Below, in pieces: positions 44,180 through 56,485 of a stretch of 64,000 nucleotides of DNA. The stretch spans positions 70,348,698 to 70,412,697 of the forward strand of contig OX375877.1 of assembly GCA_947359465.1 (NCBI GenBank). Direction: 5' to 3'. Position numbers and translations under genes: made by a program. How positions within the stretch are numbered: position 1 is the first letter of the stretch; each line of letters begins with the position of its first letter. The DNA comes from Metellina segmentata. Taxonomy: Eukaryota; Arthropoda; Arachnida; Araneae; Tetragnathidae. The notes under the pieces were generated by a model that was not told the DNA's origin, searched no databases, and worked only from the letters and a program-made list of their open reading frames with translations.

Positions 44180-45427
44180 AATGTAGACTCATATTTTCCG
44201 CGATTTTTGTGTAATTGTTTTTAGTATTTTAAAATTTTAATGAGCAGAGGATTATCCATTAAGAAAGACATCCAACTTAAGTACGGGATTTTCGGGGAAA
44301 TCGTCATTTCTTAAATTTTTAACTCAACATCAAAGAATCATTCTTTCGTTTTCCAAGTGTGCAAATATTTTCTTTCTTCTGTTCATAAATATTCGAAAAA
44401 AGTGTAAGCAACACTTGTATGGTTTACGGTTTAGACCTCTTCATTAACTAGTTTTTCTAGTTTCTTCCTGGTCACACGAAACATGATTTCTCAAAAATTA
44501 CCGTTCTGATGAGCACAGAGGTCTGTGAATGTTCTAGAAGGGTGAGGTGAAGGAATAAACTACAGCCAGACGCTAAATTAATATTTCTAAAATTCTAGTT
44601 CGAAATTGTTTAACATTATTATTTCAATAAAAGTAAAATGACACTTAAATTTGATTTATCTTGGTACTACCTGACACTTTAAATCGAATACTGTGTATTG
44701 CGTGTAATGAAAAGAAATAGTAATTTATTAAATTAATAAATATTTTAAACATAAAACAACGGAAAACAACATAATAAAAATAATAAAAGCTGTCGGGAAA
44801 AAGTTCTAAAGATATTGGATTCGTGATTCTTTCCTATCTCTTCATCTCGTACAGTTGCCACAACTTAAACTAAAATTTAGAAATGCAAAATTAATTCCGA
44901 GCGAAAAAAACAATATATTGCACGTGATCAACCAACACGAGTTTCCATCTCGTTCCCGTTCCTTAAAAAATATCGTCCGTAACAAATCGGCCATCATCAC
45001 ACGAGACTGTGCAAAGAACAGAATTAAGACTCGAAATAAATGTAGCATCAGAGAATAAATTCCATAAAAAAGATAATTTTTGGAAAAATAATGGCTTTTT
45101 CATCAGTACTGGTAAAACAATCCAAATAAGGGTAATACTCAATGTACATCCAGATTTACCAAAACTGCCCAAATATGGTTGATTTAAGTATATTTATTCA
45201 ATTGTTTTAGCATGAAACTTATTTAAGCATGTAAACAAAGAAAAGTTCAGTTCATTTATTAAATAAAAATTTGATGTATAAAACATAGAACATTGTTTTC
45301 AAATTTATGGAATAAAATTTATGTGAAACCTGTATAAACACAGAACAGAAAATCAGACATAGGACGGGAAGACGAACAGAGAGAATAACGTAACCAAGTT
45401 CAGTCACTAAAGGAATGTAAATACTCA
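44180..45427. other. No gene recognised
   Basis: AT-rich sequence with short frames only. Confidence 0.45.
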
Positions 45428-45435
45428 CAGTATGC

Positions 45436-45968
45436 CAGGGCTCGAAATACCTGTGCACCTAAAAATAAAATTGTGCGCCTAATTTTTTTCCCGCTAGGTG
45501 CACGCAGTGCACATAACGTTAAAAAAAGGGGGGAACTTGTTTTATGTTATTTTGATGTTTGAACAAAATATTAGAATCGACCTCTCTTGCTCTAAAGGAA
45601 CGTAACTAAAATTCCTAAATAAACACAATGCGAAAAAAAATAGCTGGGCCGTAACGGGTTTATACAGGAGGAAGGTTTACTTGTGCCATGTCACAAGAAC
45701 TTTCCGATGATCGAAACATTTTCCAGATGGCTCCGTTGAAGCGACTGTCCCGACCTAGAGAAGGAAGAATTTATATGTTTAAATATTTTTATTTACTATC
45801 TACTACTAACCTATGTAAACATACAAAACTAATAAAGTAGTTTACAATACATTAAAGCTCTTATATTAAGTTTTTTTTAATGTGCACCTAAAATAAAACC
45901 TGTGCACCAAATTTAAAAACTTAGGTGCACAAGGTGCTCCTGTATTATAAAATCTATTTCGAGGCCTG
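45436..45968. mobile_element. hAT MITE with perfect target duplication (copy C)
   Basis: Starts CAGGGCTCGAAATA and ends, inverted, CAGGCCTCGAAATA. The 8-bp CAGTATGC flanks it at 45428-45435 and 45969-45976. The core matches copies A and B. Its right terminal segment is reused in the tandem array that follows. Confidence 0.93.
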
Positions 45969-47144
45969 CAGTATGCAAAGTTTCATGAAAATGTTTTCAA
46001 CCGTTTGGACGCAGCATGGGTACATACATACGGACAGATGGACAGACAGACACCAAATGTGCAAGAGGCGGATTTAGCATTAGAAGGGTCCAAAACGAAA
46101 ATAAAACCTGTGCACCAAATTTAAAAACTTAGGTGCACAAGGTGCTCCTGTATTATAAAATCTATTTCGAGGCCTGCAGTATGCAAAGTTTCATGAAAAT
46201 GTTTTCAACCGTTTGGACGCAGCATGGGTACATACATACGGACAGATGGACAGACAGACACCAAATGTGCAAGAGGCGGATTTAGCATTAGAAGGGTCCA
46301 AAACGAAAATAAAACCTGTGCACCAAATTTAAAAACTTAGGTGCACAAGGTGCTCCTGTATTATAAAATCTATTTCGAGGCCTGCAGTATGCAAAGTTTC
46401 ATGAAAATGTTTTCAACCGTTTGGACGCAGCATGGGTACATACATACGGACAGATGGACAGACAGACACCAAATGTGCAAGAGGCGGATTTAGCATTAGA
46501 AGGGTCCAAAACGAAAATAAAACCTGTGCACCAAATTTAAAAACTTAGGTGCACAAGGTGCTCCTGTATTATAAAATCTATTTCGAGGCCTGCAGTATGC
46601 AAAGTTTCATGAAAATGTTTTCAACCGTTTGGACGCAGCATGGGTACATACATACGGACAGATGGACAGACAGACACCAAATGTGCAAGAGGCGGATTTA
46701 GCATTAGAAGGGTCCAAAACGAAAATAAAACCTGTGCACCAAATTTAAAAACTTAGGTGCACAAGGTGCTCCTGTATTATAAAATCTATTTCGAGGCCTG
46801 CAGTATGCAAAGTTTCATGAAAATGTTTTCAACCGTTTGGACGCAGCATGGGTACATACATACGGACAGATGGACAGACAGACACCAAATGTGCAAGAGG
46901 CGGATTTAGCATTAGAAGGGTCCAAAACGAAAATAAAACCTGTGCACCAAATTTAAAAACTTAGGTGCACAAGGTGCTCCTGTATTATAAAATCTATTTC
47001 GAGGCCTGCAGTATGCAAAGTTTCATGAAAATGTTTTCAACCGTTTGGACGCAGCATGGGTACATACATACGGACAGATGGACAGACAGACACCAAATGT
47101 GCAAGAGACGGATTTAGCATTAGAAAGGTCCAAAACGGAAAGAA
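45897..47144. repeat. 208-bp tandem array of transposon end plus flank, six copies
   Basis: TGCACCAAAT starts at 45903, 46111, 46319, 46527, 46735 and 46943, an exact 208-bp period. Each unit has the last about 75 bp of the hAT MITE (CTGTGCACCAAATTTAAAAA to TATTTCGAGGCCTG) followed by about 130 bp of flank beginning CAGTATGC and containing GGACGCAGCATGGGTACATA. Units look identical until the last, which has small changes (GAGACGG, GAAAGGTCC, GGAAAGAAAAC). Confidence 0.97.
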
Positions 47145-47276
47145 AACTTTAAATGGGTCGAAAATATTCAATGTAAAAACAAACATTTATTTCTTATTTG
47201 TACAAATAAGGGTTATCTGAACTCTAAGAAAGTGAATTGCTTCCTCAATACACTATGCCCACTCTCACACATTAAA

Positions 47277-47580
47277 GGAGCACAACGGTATTCCAGCTGG
47301 ATGAGAAACGGATTAGCAACCGGAGTTATTAAACGGATTAGCAAGTACGAAACTCTATCCAGCCAAAAGACCACACGGAGTGTTGTGCGCGTTAAATCTG
47401 TTGTGGCGTCAAATGCCCTCACGTTGGTGTGGTGTGGAAGATCGAAGAGGTGGAGTGGCAGCTCAGGTGTTGACCTCGTCATCTGACAGTAGTTCGATGC
47501 CTTGTCCTTAGATCTTTCTGTTAGGGATTGATCCTGGACCGTCGCCAATAGCCCATCGTGTTGCTCAAGTGATCTTACTG
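47277..47580 (+). mobile_element. tRNA-derived SINE, head type B
   Basis: The head GGAGCACAACGGTATTCCAG, CTGGATGAGAAACGGATTAG and GCAACCGGAG contains a short repeat (AAACGGATTAGCAA twice). The body: GCGCGTTAAATCTGTTGTGG, GTGGAGTGGCAGCTCAGGTG and GACAGTAGTTCGATGC, with a small deletion. The last part reads GCCCATCGTGTTGCTCAAGT. Confidence 0.8.
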
Positions 47581-49149
47581 GAGAGGTTGGAAATTTAATT
47601 TCTTAATTTTCATTGATGAAATCATAAAGAAGTCAAATATTTAACTCTATTAAAAAACAAGTTTTTAAAAATCGTTCAAGATTTAGGTTGTAAACATTTT
47701 TTGTCCATAGATAGTATTTCCGCAGAGAAAGAGTATAGGTACTGAGCAAATATGGTTAGATTAAAGATGTCTCCTGAACCACATTAAATAGTCCCATCAT
47801 AATCACAGGACCTGAAAATGAGTAGTCTAAGTAGTAAAGAGGGTTTAAAAATCATGATATGCAGAACACAGAAAAATCAAGGAATTATAGGAGAGAAATA
47901 CACTTAGAAAAACAGCATAAAGTTCTTAATACAGTACCCCTTGGCTTAGTTCTACATGCAAAAGTATGTCCAACAAAACTATTGTTTATCATTTCCTTTG
48001 TGTTTCTGTACGATATAGGCTGGTGTACTCATTTAAATTTTGTGGCATACAATTCAATGATATTTGATATTAAAAACTTATCTTTAAAGTATCATACCGA
48101 ATATTGAATCGTTTATATTCTAATATGTTTCTAAATGTGTACTTTTATTCCTACAAAAATTAATTTCAAATGATTATTTTCATATTTAGAGTTTTGGGGA
48201 TTTTAAAGAAATATCTTCATGGTTTATACCCAATTGTGGGAGGTATTGTACTTATACTTCCTTAAATAAATAAGATTTAATAATAGTTCTTTTAATGAAA
48301 TCTAAAATTTAAGTAATATTGAAGAATCAGGTTTGGGTAACTATCACCCTATGTTGGTTTTTATATCTATTTTAACCTATAATTTAAAATATGAATAACA
48401 ATTAACTCATACAACAGGAAAACGCGATAAAAGTTAAATTCTTAAAAACTTTTAATAGCCCATTAAGAAGAATATTTTAGTATACTTTGTGGAACATTTA
48501 TCAATTCAGTGTTTTTAACTCCTTTTTGTTGCTGCACAAACGAATATCAATAAAAATTAAATTATGAAACTAATGAAGTTGAAACACAAATGAAAATCGT
48601 TTGCAAAATATTTATACTTTCAAACGAACAATATCGTCTCAGAAAATATAAACCAGAATTTTTACTTTTAAAACATATCGTTTGGTTAAACAAATTTCTG
48701 GTATTTTACTCATAACTTTTCTTAGGGTAGACACAGAAATAGATTGAAAAGTAAAAATTGTAAATGAATAGAATCGATGAAATGCTAAAGTAAGTTCAAA
48801 GATAAACACTGAACATTGCGTATCCTTTTTTTTTGCTTGGCCATTTCTCATCTAGAAAATTCGAAAATTATTTTTTTAGCTTTCGAGTGTTCTATAGCAA
48901 AAGATAAAAATCGAAATTTTGAAAAATATGTAACACATTTTTTTCATAAATTGTCTGTCGAATTTGTGGCTTTAAAAATATAACTGGACAATAGGTGGTC
49001 AAAAGAAGCAAGACAATCTACATCTAAACTGAGTCGATAAAGCAAAACGCGAATACGAATAGCTCCATTCATCAAGGTTTCGTGCAAATGAAGGAGAGCC
49101 TTAATCACGTTTTCAATTAAATACTTTTCCATTTTGTTATTAGGTAGAT
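47581..49149. other. No gene recognised
   Basis: AT-rich; short frames without known domains. Confidence 0.45.
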
Positions 49150-49445
49150 AGTTGAATTTGCATCGCATTGAAACCACACAGTGGACTATTGTTAACGGTC
49201 CGTGAACAATCCCAAAGGGACAGAACCGAAAACATCTCGGGATTTTGAACTACGGTCAAATGACCAGGGTGTTGAGGTCGCTCCAACCAAACGAGCCAAC
49301 GTAAGGACATCTTAGGCCATGACAGATTTAGGTGCACCAACCCCAACGTGCCCAATGGTCTTTGATTTAATCGAGCCTCGAACTCGCATTCCTCCCGTTG
49401 CTAATCCAAGAATGTTGCCAAGAATATCAACTAGACTACCGCGGT
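49150..49445 (-). mobile_element. tRNA-derived SINE, head type B, minus strand
   Basis: Reading along +: GTTAACGGTCCGTGAACAAT, GGGACAGAACCGAAAACATC, TTTTGAACTACGGTCAAATG and CATGACAGATTTAGGTGCAC. The head inverse follows (CAATGGTCTTTGATTTAATC, CTCGAACTCGCATTCCTCC, GTTGCTAATCC), ending CTACCGCGGTCC. Confidence 0.85.
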
Positions 49446-51049
49446 CCGTCTACTTTTGAACCAAGGTTCTAATTCGCCACCTAAGCGGGATTTGTCAGCA
49501 TGTAATTTTTATTAATGATTATAAATTCTCACATGTGTGAATGAACATATGTTTAATTTCATGCTGAAAAATAACATTAGTTGTAATTTAAATCAATACA
49601 TACTTTTTATACTTAATTTATCATTTAAAATGCTCGTCATACCCCTGCACCTCTATTGTAAAGTTTGCTATTTTCAATATCTTCTACACACGAGTTCAGT
49701 AGATAATTTGGATTCCTTTTTAACTACATTTTACTACATAAAAACTACATTTGAGCTCTCCATCAACAACTAAAATCTTGATTTATAACACAAGACCCAA
49801 AAAAAAAAGAATATTTTGTAAGCGAATACATGTTTGCAGAAATTATCTTTCTTTCAAAGATATTGAAATACGAAGGTAAAAGGGCCAAGGTAAATCTCCT
49901 TAAGCTTCAGAAATCAACGGTGGTGCTGCCATCTACGTTTCATAAGAAGAACAATATATTATGTTCATGCGGACAATTAACTTTGCCGCCCGAATTATTT
50001 TTCAATTTTAAAACAGGTAAATGTTTCAAAAAACGCATTGCTATGTTTTACGCCAAATAAGAATTTTGGTAAGAAACATTACTTTTATCATGAAATTACC
50101 GTATTGTGTCTATTTCATCTAACACAGTCGAAAATGCCATTAAACTCACTATCATGTAAATTAATTATTGTGATTAAAGTTTTAAATTATAAATAATAAA
50201 GAAAATTGGTGATGAATTTTTCAAAAAAGGATACATTTGACAGCTTTGTGGCATCTTCAGTTTGTAGTCTTTTGATTATTTGGCGTCATTTTATTTTGTT
50301 ATCCCTGGCGGCTGTAATTTCAAATCGAACGGAAGAGTATTTTAGTTAAGTTATGAACTTTTATTATACGTCCCCTAAACAATGATGAAATCTAAATATT
50401 CAAGTTTGGGCCAAAGGAAGGATAAAATTTATATCTCAAATGTTTCCCAGAATATTATAACTTGCAGTGGCGTAGTTAAAGAAACGACAGAGCCTAAATA
50501 GGCGGTATTTCATAAGCAGTTATAAAAAGTGGGTTTCTTTGTAAAAAAAGGTTTTATAATATTAAGTCCAATTTAGTTCTTTGTAAAAGAAGTATTTCCC
50601 AGTGCTATGCTAGTGAAACGAATGCTTTATGCCTTATTACTATTCATTGTTTGGAAGTCAATTTTTCCTTCTGTGTTACCTCTTTCAAATAGTAATACCA
50701 GTCTGAAAAGAATAGAGACAAAGCTATGGGATATTCTACTTAAGGAAGCCTGAAGAGAACATAACAGGATAGGTGATGTTTTTACTGACTTCCATTCTGG
50801 AAATATTAGCAGAAGCACTTAATGAATCCTTGGGTTTTCCTAGATTGAATAAAATTCCCCAATTGTGAATTTAAAAAAATTCATATTGTTCTAATAAGAA
50901 TATTTTATTCTAATTATGAAAAAAAAAATTTTTGTTTGTTTGTTTCGAATAGAGAGCAGCATTAGCCTCATTTCCTTGCTCTAGTCACAAAAAGTCTAGC
51001 TTCACCTCTGTTCACATAATCCCAAAGCTTGCAGGTCTGTTTTGATAAT
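49446..51049. other. No gene recognised
   Basis: AT-rich. Frames at 49537-49773 and 49830-50060 are not recognisable; the second (76 residues) is lysine-rich. I do not support either as a gene. Confidence 0.4.
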
Positions 51050-51357
51050 TTGGTAATTTTTAACTGACGTTATACTAGAGTAACACAACGGGCTATTGAC
51101 GACGCTCGGGGATCAATCCACTAAGGGAAAGATCGAGGACAACACCACGTAATTTTGAACCACGGTCAGATGACGAGGCAACACCTGAGCTGGCATCCCA
51201 CTCTCCAAACTTCCACACCAACCTAACGTGAGGACTTTCGGCCACGACAGATTTAAAGTGCACCAGCCGCATTTACACCATACGCTCACAAACATCTATG
51301 CACTGACCGGATTCAAACCAGGAACCTTCCGATCTAGAAGCTAACACCTTAACCACC
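51050..51357 (-). mobile_element. tRNA-derived SINE, head type A, minus strand
   Basis: Along +: TTATACTAGAGTAACACAAC, GGGCTATTGACGACGCTCGG, TTTTGAACCACGGTCAGATG, CCCACTCTCCAAACTTCCAC and ATTTAAAGTGCACCAGCCGC. Then the head inverse, GGATTCAAACCAGGAACC and GCTAACACCTTAACCACCAG. It stops within the head, where a type B SINE starts in the opposite direction. Confidence 0.9.
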
Positions 51358-51640
51358 AGGGGTGGGGTAACCAGGTTGGAAGAGTAAAGGATTATCAACT
51401 GGAGGGTTACGAGTTTGAAATTCGGTCCAGCCACGGAGGCTGGTGATTGTTAAATCTGTCGTGGTCTCGAATGTCATGTTGGCGGGGTGTGGATAGTGGG
51501 GTGCCAGCTCAGGTTTTGACATCGTCATCTGACCGTGGTTTAAAATTACGTAGTGTTGTTCTTGGATTTTTTCCTTCGGGTTTGATCCCGGACTGTCGCC
51601 AATAGCCCATGGTGTTGCTGCATTGCGACGTTGATTAAAA
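51358..51640 (+). mobile_element. tRNA-derived SINE, head type B
   Basis: The head GGGGTGGGGTAACCAGGTTG, GAAGAGTAAAGGATTATCAA and GGTTACGAGTTTGAAATTCG is followed by body segments GGTGATTGTTAAATCTGTCG, TGCCAGCTCAGGTTTTGACA and CATCTGACCGTGGTTTAAA, and the end ATTGCGACGTTGATTAAA. Head to head with the minus SINE at 51050-51357. Confidence 0.87.
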
Positions 51641-51808
51641 TGAACAGCTAACAACTGTTTTGAAAATATCAACTGTTGCCGATAAATGCCGTTGGGATAG
51701 CACTGAAGTAATGTAAATTGAATTAAGGACTTTTGAAAAGTTGAAATTGATTAAAATATTTCATAAAAAGCTAAAGGAAATTGCTAAATACTTTAAAATG
51801 AATTTATC

Positions 51809-51969
51809 TTAAATTGTTAAATGAATTGATGTTAAATTATTAAATGAATTGATGTCAAATTGTTAAATGAATTGGTGTTAACTTGTTAAATGACTTTATG
51901 TTAACTTGTTAAATGAATTTATGTTAAATTGTGAAATGAATTTATGTTAAATTGTTAAATGAATTGATG
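51809..51969. repeat. 23-bp tandem repeat, seven units
   Basis: The unit TTAAATTGTTAAATGAATTG plus ATG repeats exactly seven times (161 bp) with scattered substitutions (TTAACTTG, ACTTTATG, GTGAAATG). AT-rich minisatellite. Confidence 0.9.
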
Positions 51970-52780
51970 AATTAGAGCAATTAAAAATTATTAAATTTGA
52001 CCATTAATGTCCTCATTTCTAGCTGTAAATAAAAACTGTTAAATTCAGTTGTTTATTGATGACATAACTGTTACTAATGGCAGTGAATAATACCTTTTAA
52101 CGTAATTTAACAATAACAGTTAATACTAGTATTAAGGAAAAAAAAAACGTTTTTCCTAAAACACTCTCTTGTAGATCACGTTCCTGAGGATTTTTTTCTG
52201 TACTCCTTTTATTAATGAAGAAAATTCCAATGATCCAAAGATTCTTACTGTGTTCATGCTTCCATTCTGAAGCCCCAAATTTTCTTAAGGAACTTCCGTG
52301 TAAATTGCAATGAGGGAAGGCTCGTACAATCCTTCGCAATGGATCAGATATTCCTTTCATAATAAATCCCCCCAATGATTGAATGCCAGTCGTCTTCTCC
52401 AAGTATTATTTGAAATTAAAATGGTTCAGGGGTAGGTTTCACTGAGATTGTTTATGCTGTTTGTCCTCTGACATAAACAACACGACCTCGATGATAATTT
52501 CCCTTTTGGTAATGGGATTATACAAACTATCTCTCCCCCTATAAAGTTTATATTATTTGTTGTATTCTGTGGTCCTAATCTATAATCTGCTATTCTCGTA
52601 CATGGTATTATACATGTTTACATTCTACATTTTTTAAACGACTTTCGAGATTTTTAAAAACTTTCAATCATTCCAGTTAAAACGATAAGCTATTATTTTT
52701 TACGTACAGTTACATTATTCTTTTAATCACTTTGCTGAAATACTTCTGCATGTTATTTGCACCATTAAACAGTACATGTA
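51970..52780. other. No gene recognised
   Basis: AT-rich; a 101-residue minus frame at 52097-52402 shows no known domain. Confidence 0.4.
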
Positions 52781-55648
52781 CCGTAACTTGGGGTTACTTG
52801 GACACAAAAATTCAACACTTTTGTAACGCTTTTACCAATAAGAGCTGCATAAACATAAAATGTGCTGATACCTTATATTTTACTGTTAATATGTCGTTAT
52901 TTAAAGGCTTAGCGTCTTTTTTGTACTAAAATTTTCATTTTTATAATTTATTGAAATTTAGGTTCAAGTTGCCCCCGGTGTAGGTTACTTGAACCCATGT
53001 GACACTTTCAGTGTGAAATATCATTTAAAGATGCAATGGGCTCAAGTAGGACTGTGGATCTGGAAAGCAAAACACTTAGAGATATTTTTGCTATAATATT
53101 GACTATTTTATTTGAAGTACAATTGCGAAATACAGTTAAATGTTATGTGAAAGAATTTTACCACTTTTTTACCGGGATATATGTGGTAGTAATATTTAAG
53201 AAATTTACTTCACATTTCAACTGAAAACAACCCTCTTTTTTTAGTATTGGTGGATTAATTTTCCGTTTTATGTCACACCACGTAGTATAAAATGTCCTTT
53301 TCTGTGGGCCACTTCCAAGCTTTCTTTGTTGGTGCCATGCAGTCAACAATGACTCCATTTTCGTTGACTCTCACTACCAGTCCTGGATATGTCATGTTGT
53401 TCCAACACACAAAAACAAAATTACCTTCTTGTATAGAACCTTTTAACGTTTCTTCATCTGAGGTGCAGGTTAGGAGATTTGGCTCTGAAGTCGAGGTTGG
53501 CGGTTTTGGGTCTGAGGTCGAGGTTGGCGGTTTTGGGTGCTACATTTCACTTTCAGATTCCTCAGAGAAATCCAAGCCACTTTTTCCTGAATTCCGCAAA
53601 TTGTAGGCATCCTCATCCTCAGATGCACAATCATTAACATTTTTTTTTTCTTAGTTTTTGTCTTCGAGGAAACTCTTTTTTCATCAGCTAATTTCGCTCT
53701 TTTTTTTTAGGGTTTTGAGATGATGTTTTATTTTTAGACTTAATATCAGAAGCACAAATGTTTTTTCCTGGTGCGACTTGAATTTTTTTCTCAGCTTTTG
53801 ACTTTACAAATTCAAGCCTCTTCCCTTCTAGTTGAGTCAAAAAAGATTCTCCAACAAGAGGAAGATTTACTAATCTCTCTTGGTTTGGCAGACGAGAAAA
53901 GATTTCACCTGTGTTTATGGGGAAAATGCTACATTTTCTAAAACCGGCTTTATGTTCTACGATAGGCTTCACTTCATCTAATACTGTTTTTAGTGTAGCA
54001 TTGGAACTGGTCCTTTGGTAAGGACGCTACACTCTTTCCAGCATCAGACTGTTTCCATTTAGTTAACACTTCCCTCTACTTAGCTTTCAGAGGCCTAAAG
54101 TAGGCTACATCCAATGGTTGAGTTAAATGTAAGGAATTGGGTGGCAGGCAGACAAGCTTTATACTATGTTCTTGGCACAAGTTAACAGCATTTGAAGCTA
54201 AGATGAGATGATAAACTATCACCAATTACTATCTTCGTGCCTTTTTGTTTTTTTAACGCCGGGAGAAGGTGGCTGCTATACCATTCCTCAAATATTGCAA
54301 GATCAATCCAACCATGCTTACTTCGATTGTATCGAGCACCTACTGGTCCGTTTTCTATCCAGAGATGTTCAGATTTATAAACAATGTCAGGTGGTAGAGA
54401 TGAACCAGCGGCATTACCACAGAACATGACACTCGAATTACATTTTGTAGAATTAATTACCTTCTCTGGGTATTTGCAGCCTCGGCGGTATATTATATTT
54501 TTTCTTCCAGGTTCATCAGACATTCCGGTTTCATAGTAATTATATATGTTCTCAGCTGGGACATCTTTTATCAAATCACTTGTTATCAATGTAATCGACA
54601 GTAACTTTGTAGTCAATAGCAGCGCGAGCTGTTTTGATGTTGTTCGCAAATCTGACTGATAACTGAGGGTGTTTTTTTTTAATTGTTTGACCCAATCACG
54701 ACCGGGGGACCGGAGAGGTTGTCTTTGAAACATTTTATAGATCGGCCATGCTTTGTAAGGTAGGACGTGACGATAAATCGGAAGTCCAGTTCATTCACGA
54801 GAAAACCGAAATCGCAAATTTTATCTAAATGACTGGCAAAGGCCAGCTCTTCGTCGCTATTAAAAACTATCGGACGCCCAGGCTTCTTCCAATTGTCGTT
54901 TTTCAATCGTCTCTCTATAGTAGACCTACTAATCTTGTAGTGGTATTCTGCATCGCTTTGCAACATTTCTCCTGACCTTACAGCTTCCAAATACTCTTGT
55001 AATTGTTCAGCAGTGATATCCACATACTTTCTGCTCCTAGGAGGTTCTCTTGTAAAAGCGGGGCATGTTTCAAATCTGCAGTTAATTTCAAAGGAATAGT
55101 GGCTGAACTATTTAAGAATAATAAAATACATATTTTGTATTTTTAATAGTTAAAAAAATACAAAATACAATGTAGAACAAAGTAACATGAGCATATAGGT
55201 GTTACTTGAACCCATTTCCAGACCGGGTTCAAGTAACCCCTATTTGTAAGGTATCGGCACACTACTCAATATTCGCGAATTTCATTAACTTAAGAGGTTC
55301 TATATTCAGCTAAAAGTAGAGTTAATTTCTTGAGGACTATGAATGACATGTTAAATTACCCTTACCTTGTGTATAACTTTGATGCACAAAACACTACACA
55401 TGGAAGTTTGCAGCTCAGAAAAATTTGTTTATTTACCACACACTAACATTACCTCAACTAGAAAAAGGTGAGAAGAGAAAGGCAGTAGATAGGAGCATCT
55501 CAGGCACTGTCTAAGGCTGCTAACTAGCAGAGAAAAAGTTAACTAAGTGTGTAACTTAAAAAATGTAGAAACAGGACAGTTTTAAAACATTTTTTTTTTG
55601 TTTTGGGTTCTAGTAACTCCCCAGGGCTCAAGTAACTCCAAGTTACGG
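52781..55648 (-). mobile_element. Decayed full-length pogo-type transposon
   Basis: Terminal repeats are CCGTAACTTGGGGTTACTTG on the left and, inverted, CCGTAACTTGGAGTTACTTG on the right. The left flank is TA; the right flank is TG, a likely mutated TA. A subterminal word GGTTACTTGAACCC or its inverse lies near both ends (52983, 55202, 55225, 55605, 55623). At 2.9 kb with a pogo-class transposase it was probably autonomous once. Confidence 0.85.
53300..55066 (-). pseudogene. Broken pogo/Tigger-like transposase
   Basis: The minus strand starts at MPRFYKRT (55066) and shifts frame. It continues with an HTH region (EQLQEYLEAVRSGEMLQSDA, RSTIERRLKND, KKPGRPIVFNSDEE), a second shift near 54700, then the DDE core. 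The first catalytic site, expected as N-x-D-E-T, reads NYYETG (about 54530), so Asp is replaced by Tyr. The second is IVIGDSLSSH (about 54213) and the third lies in HLTQPLDVAYF (about 54105). Downstream are FRKCSIFPINTGEIFSRLP (53930) and a C-terminal tail with WKWPTEKDILYYV (about 53300). Stops follow the third Asp region and elsewhere. Frameshifts plus loss of a catalytic residue mean no activity is expected. Bounded by TIRs at 52781 and 55648. Confidence 0.85.
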
Positions 55649-56390
55649 TGCTTCAGAGAGTATAGTAATGATGTTTTTAGTCATATATACAGAGGGATAT
55701 CCCTATGCAGAAGTATTTGCTAACCCACTAATAACCTTATATTATACTTTCCCGTTCAATATGCATCCAAGAATTATAATAAAGAGGAAATATGCTGTGT
55801 CGAGTTCTCTCCAATGAATAGTTTATTCCAGTGTTTTTTCGAATTTGAAACGAAAATTACGTAAGAAAATACTAGAAAAGGGCTTGCCGCTTCTCTCGAA
55901 AGGCTTTAAAGGGACATTTGAAACTCAGACCTCTTAACCTACTCAGACCATTTATAAATGAAATATTGAGTTTGTATATTTTCATTATAGTCGCATTCTG
56001 TCATAAAATACCTTTCCAAGTGTAACAAAATTTAACGAAGAGTCTCCGACAAACGAAATCAAACCCTAAAATCAAATATTTATCATTTGTTGAACGAAAA
56101 TCAGTGATCATTTCCGAATCACCAATCAACATCCTTTTTGAAGCACTCTTGCCTTACGTTGCATTTATAACAAACATGACCTTGATACCTCATCCTTCGT
56201 GGAATTGAATCTTCGATAGCCACAGCTCATAACAGCATTCCAACTGTTTTATGATAGCGTTTGTGTTTAACCTAAATGGGAACAATTGAGATAATGAATT
56301 TGCCCGTGAAGCATAGTTGAGAGAATCGCAATTTGTAGGTTTAATACACGTGTACCCATACTTATCAACAAAACTGAGATGATAAGATCT
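55649..56390. other. 5' flank of the P450 gene; no other feature
   Basis: AT-rich DNA between the pogo element and the predicted promoter. I see no repeat family member in it, unlike most of the window, which fits functional upstream sequence. Confidence 0.4.
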
Positions 56391-56425
56391 TATAAAAGAA
56401 TTTATAAATACTTCTCCTATCAGAT
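56391..56425 (+). promoter_or_regulatory. Predicted core promoter of the P450 gene (TATA plus initiator)
   Basis: TATAAAAG at 56391-56398 is followed 31 bp later by the arthropod-like initiator TCAGAT at 56420-56425, whose A (56422) is the likely start site. This leaves a 64-nt leader before the ATG at 56486 if unspliced. A CATTTCAG at 56455-56462 resembles a 3' splice site, so a leader intron is an alternative. Confidence 0.6.
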
Positions 56426-56485
56426 AGCTTTTCCTGATTCAAACTCTAAACTGGCATTTCAGGAAAGGTTACCGACACGCAAGGA

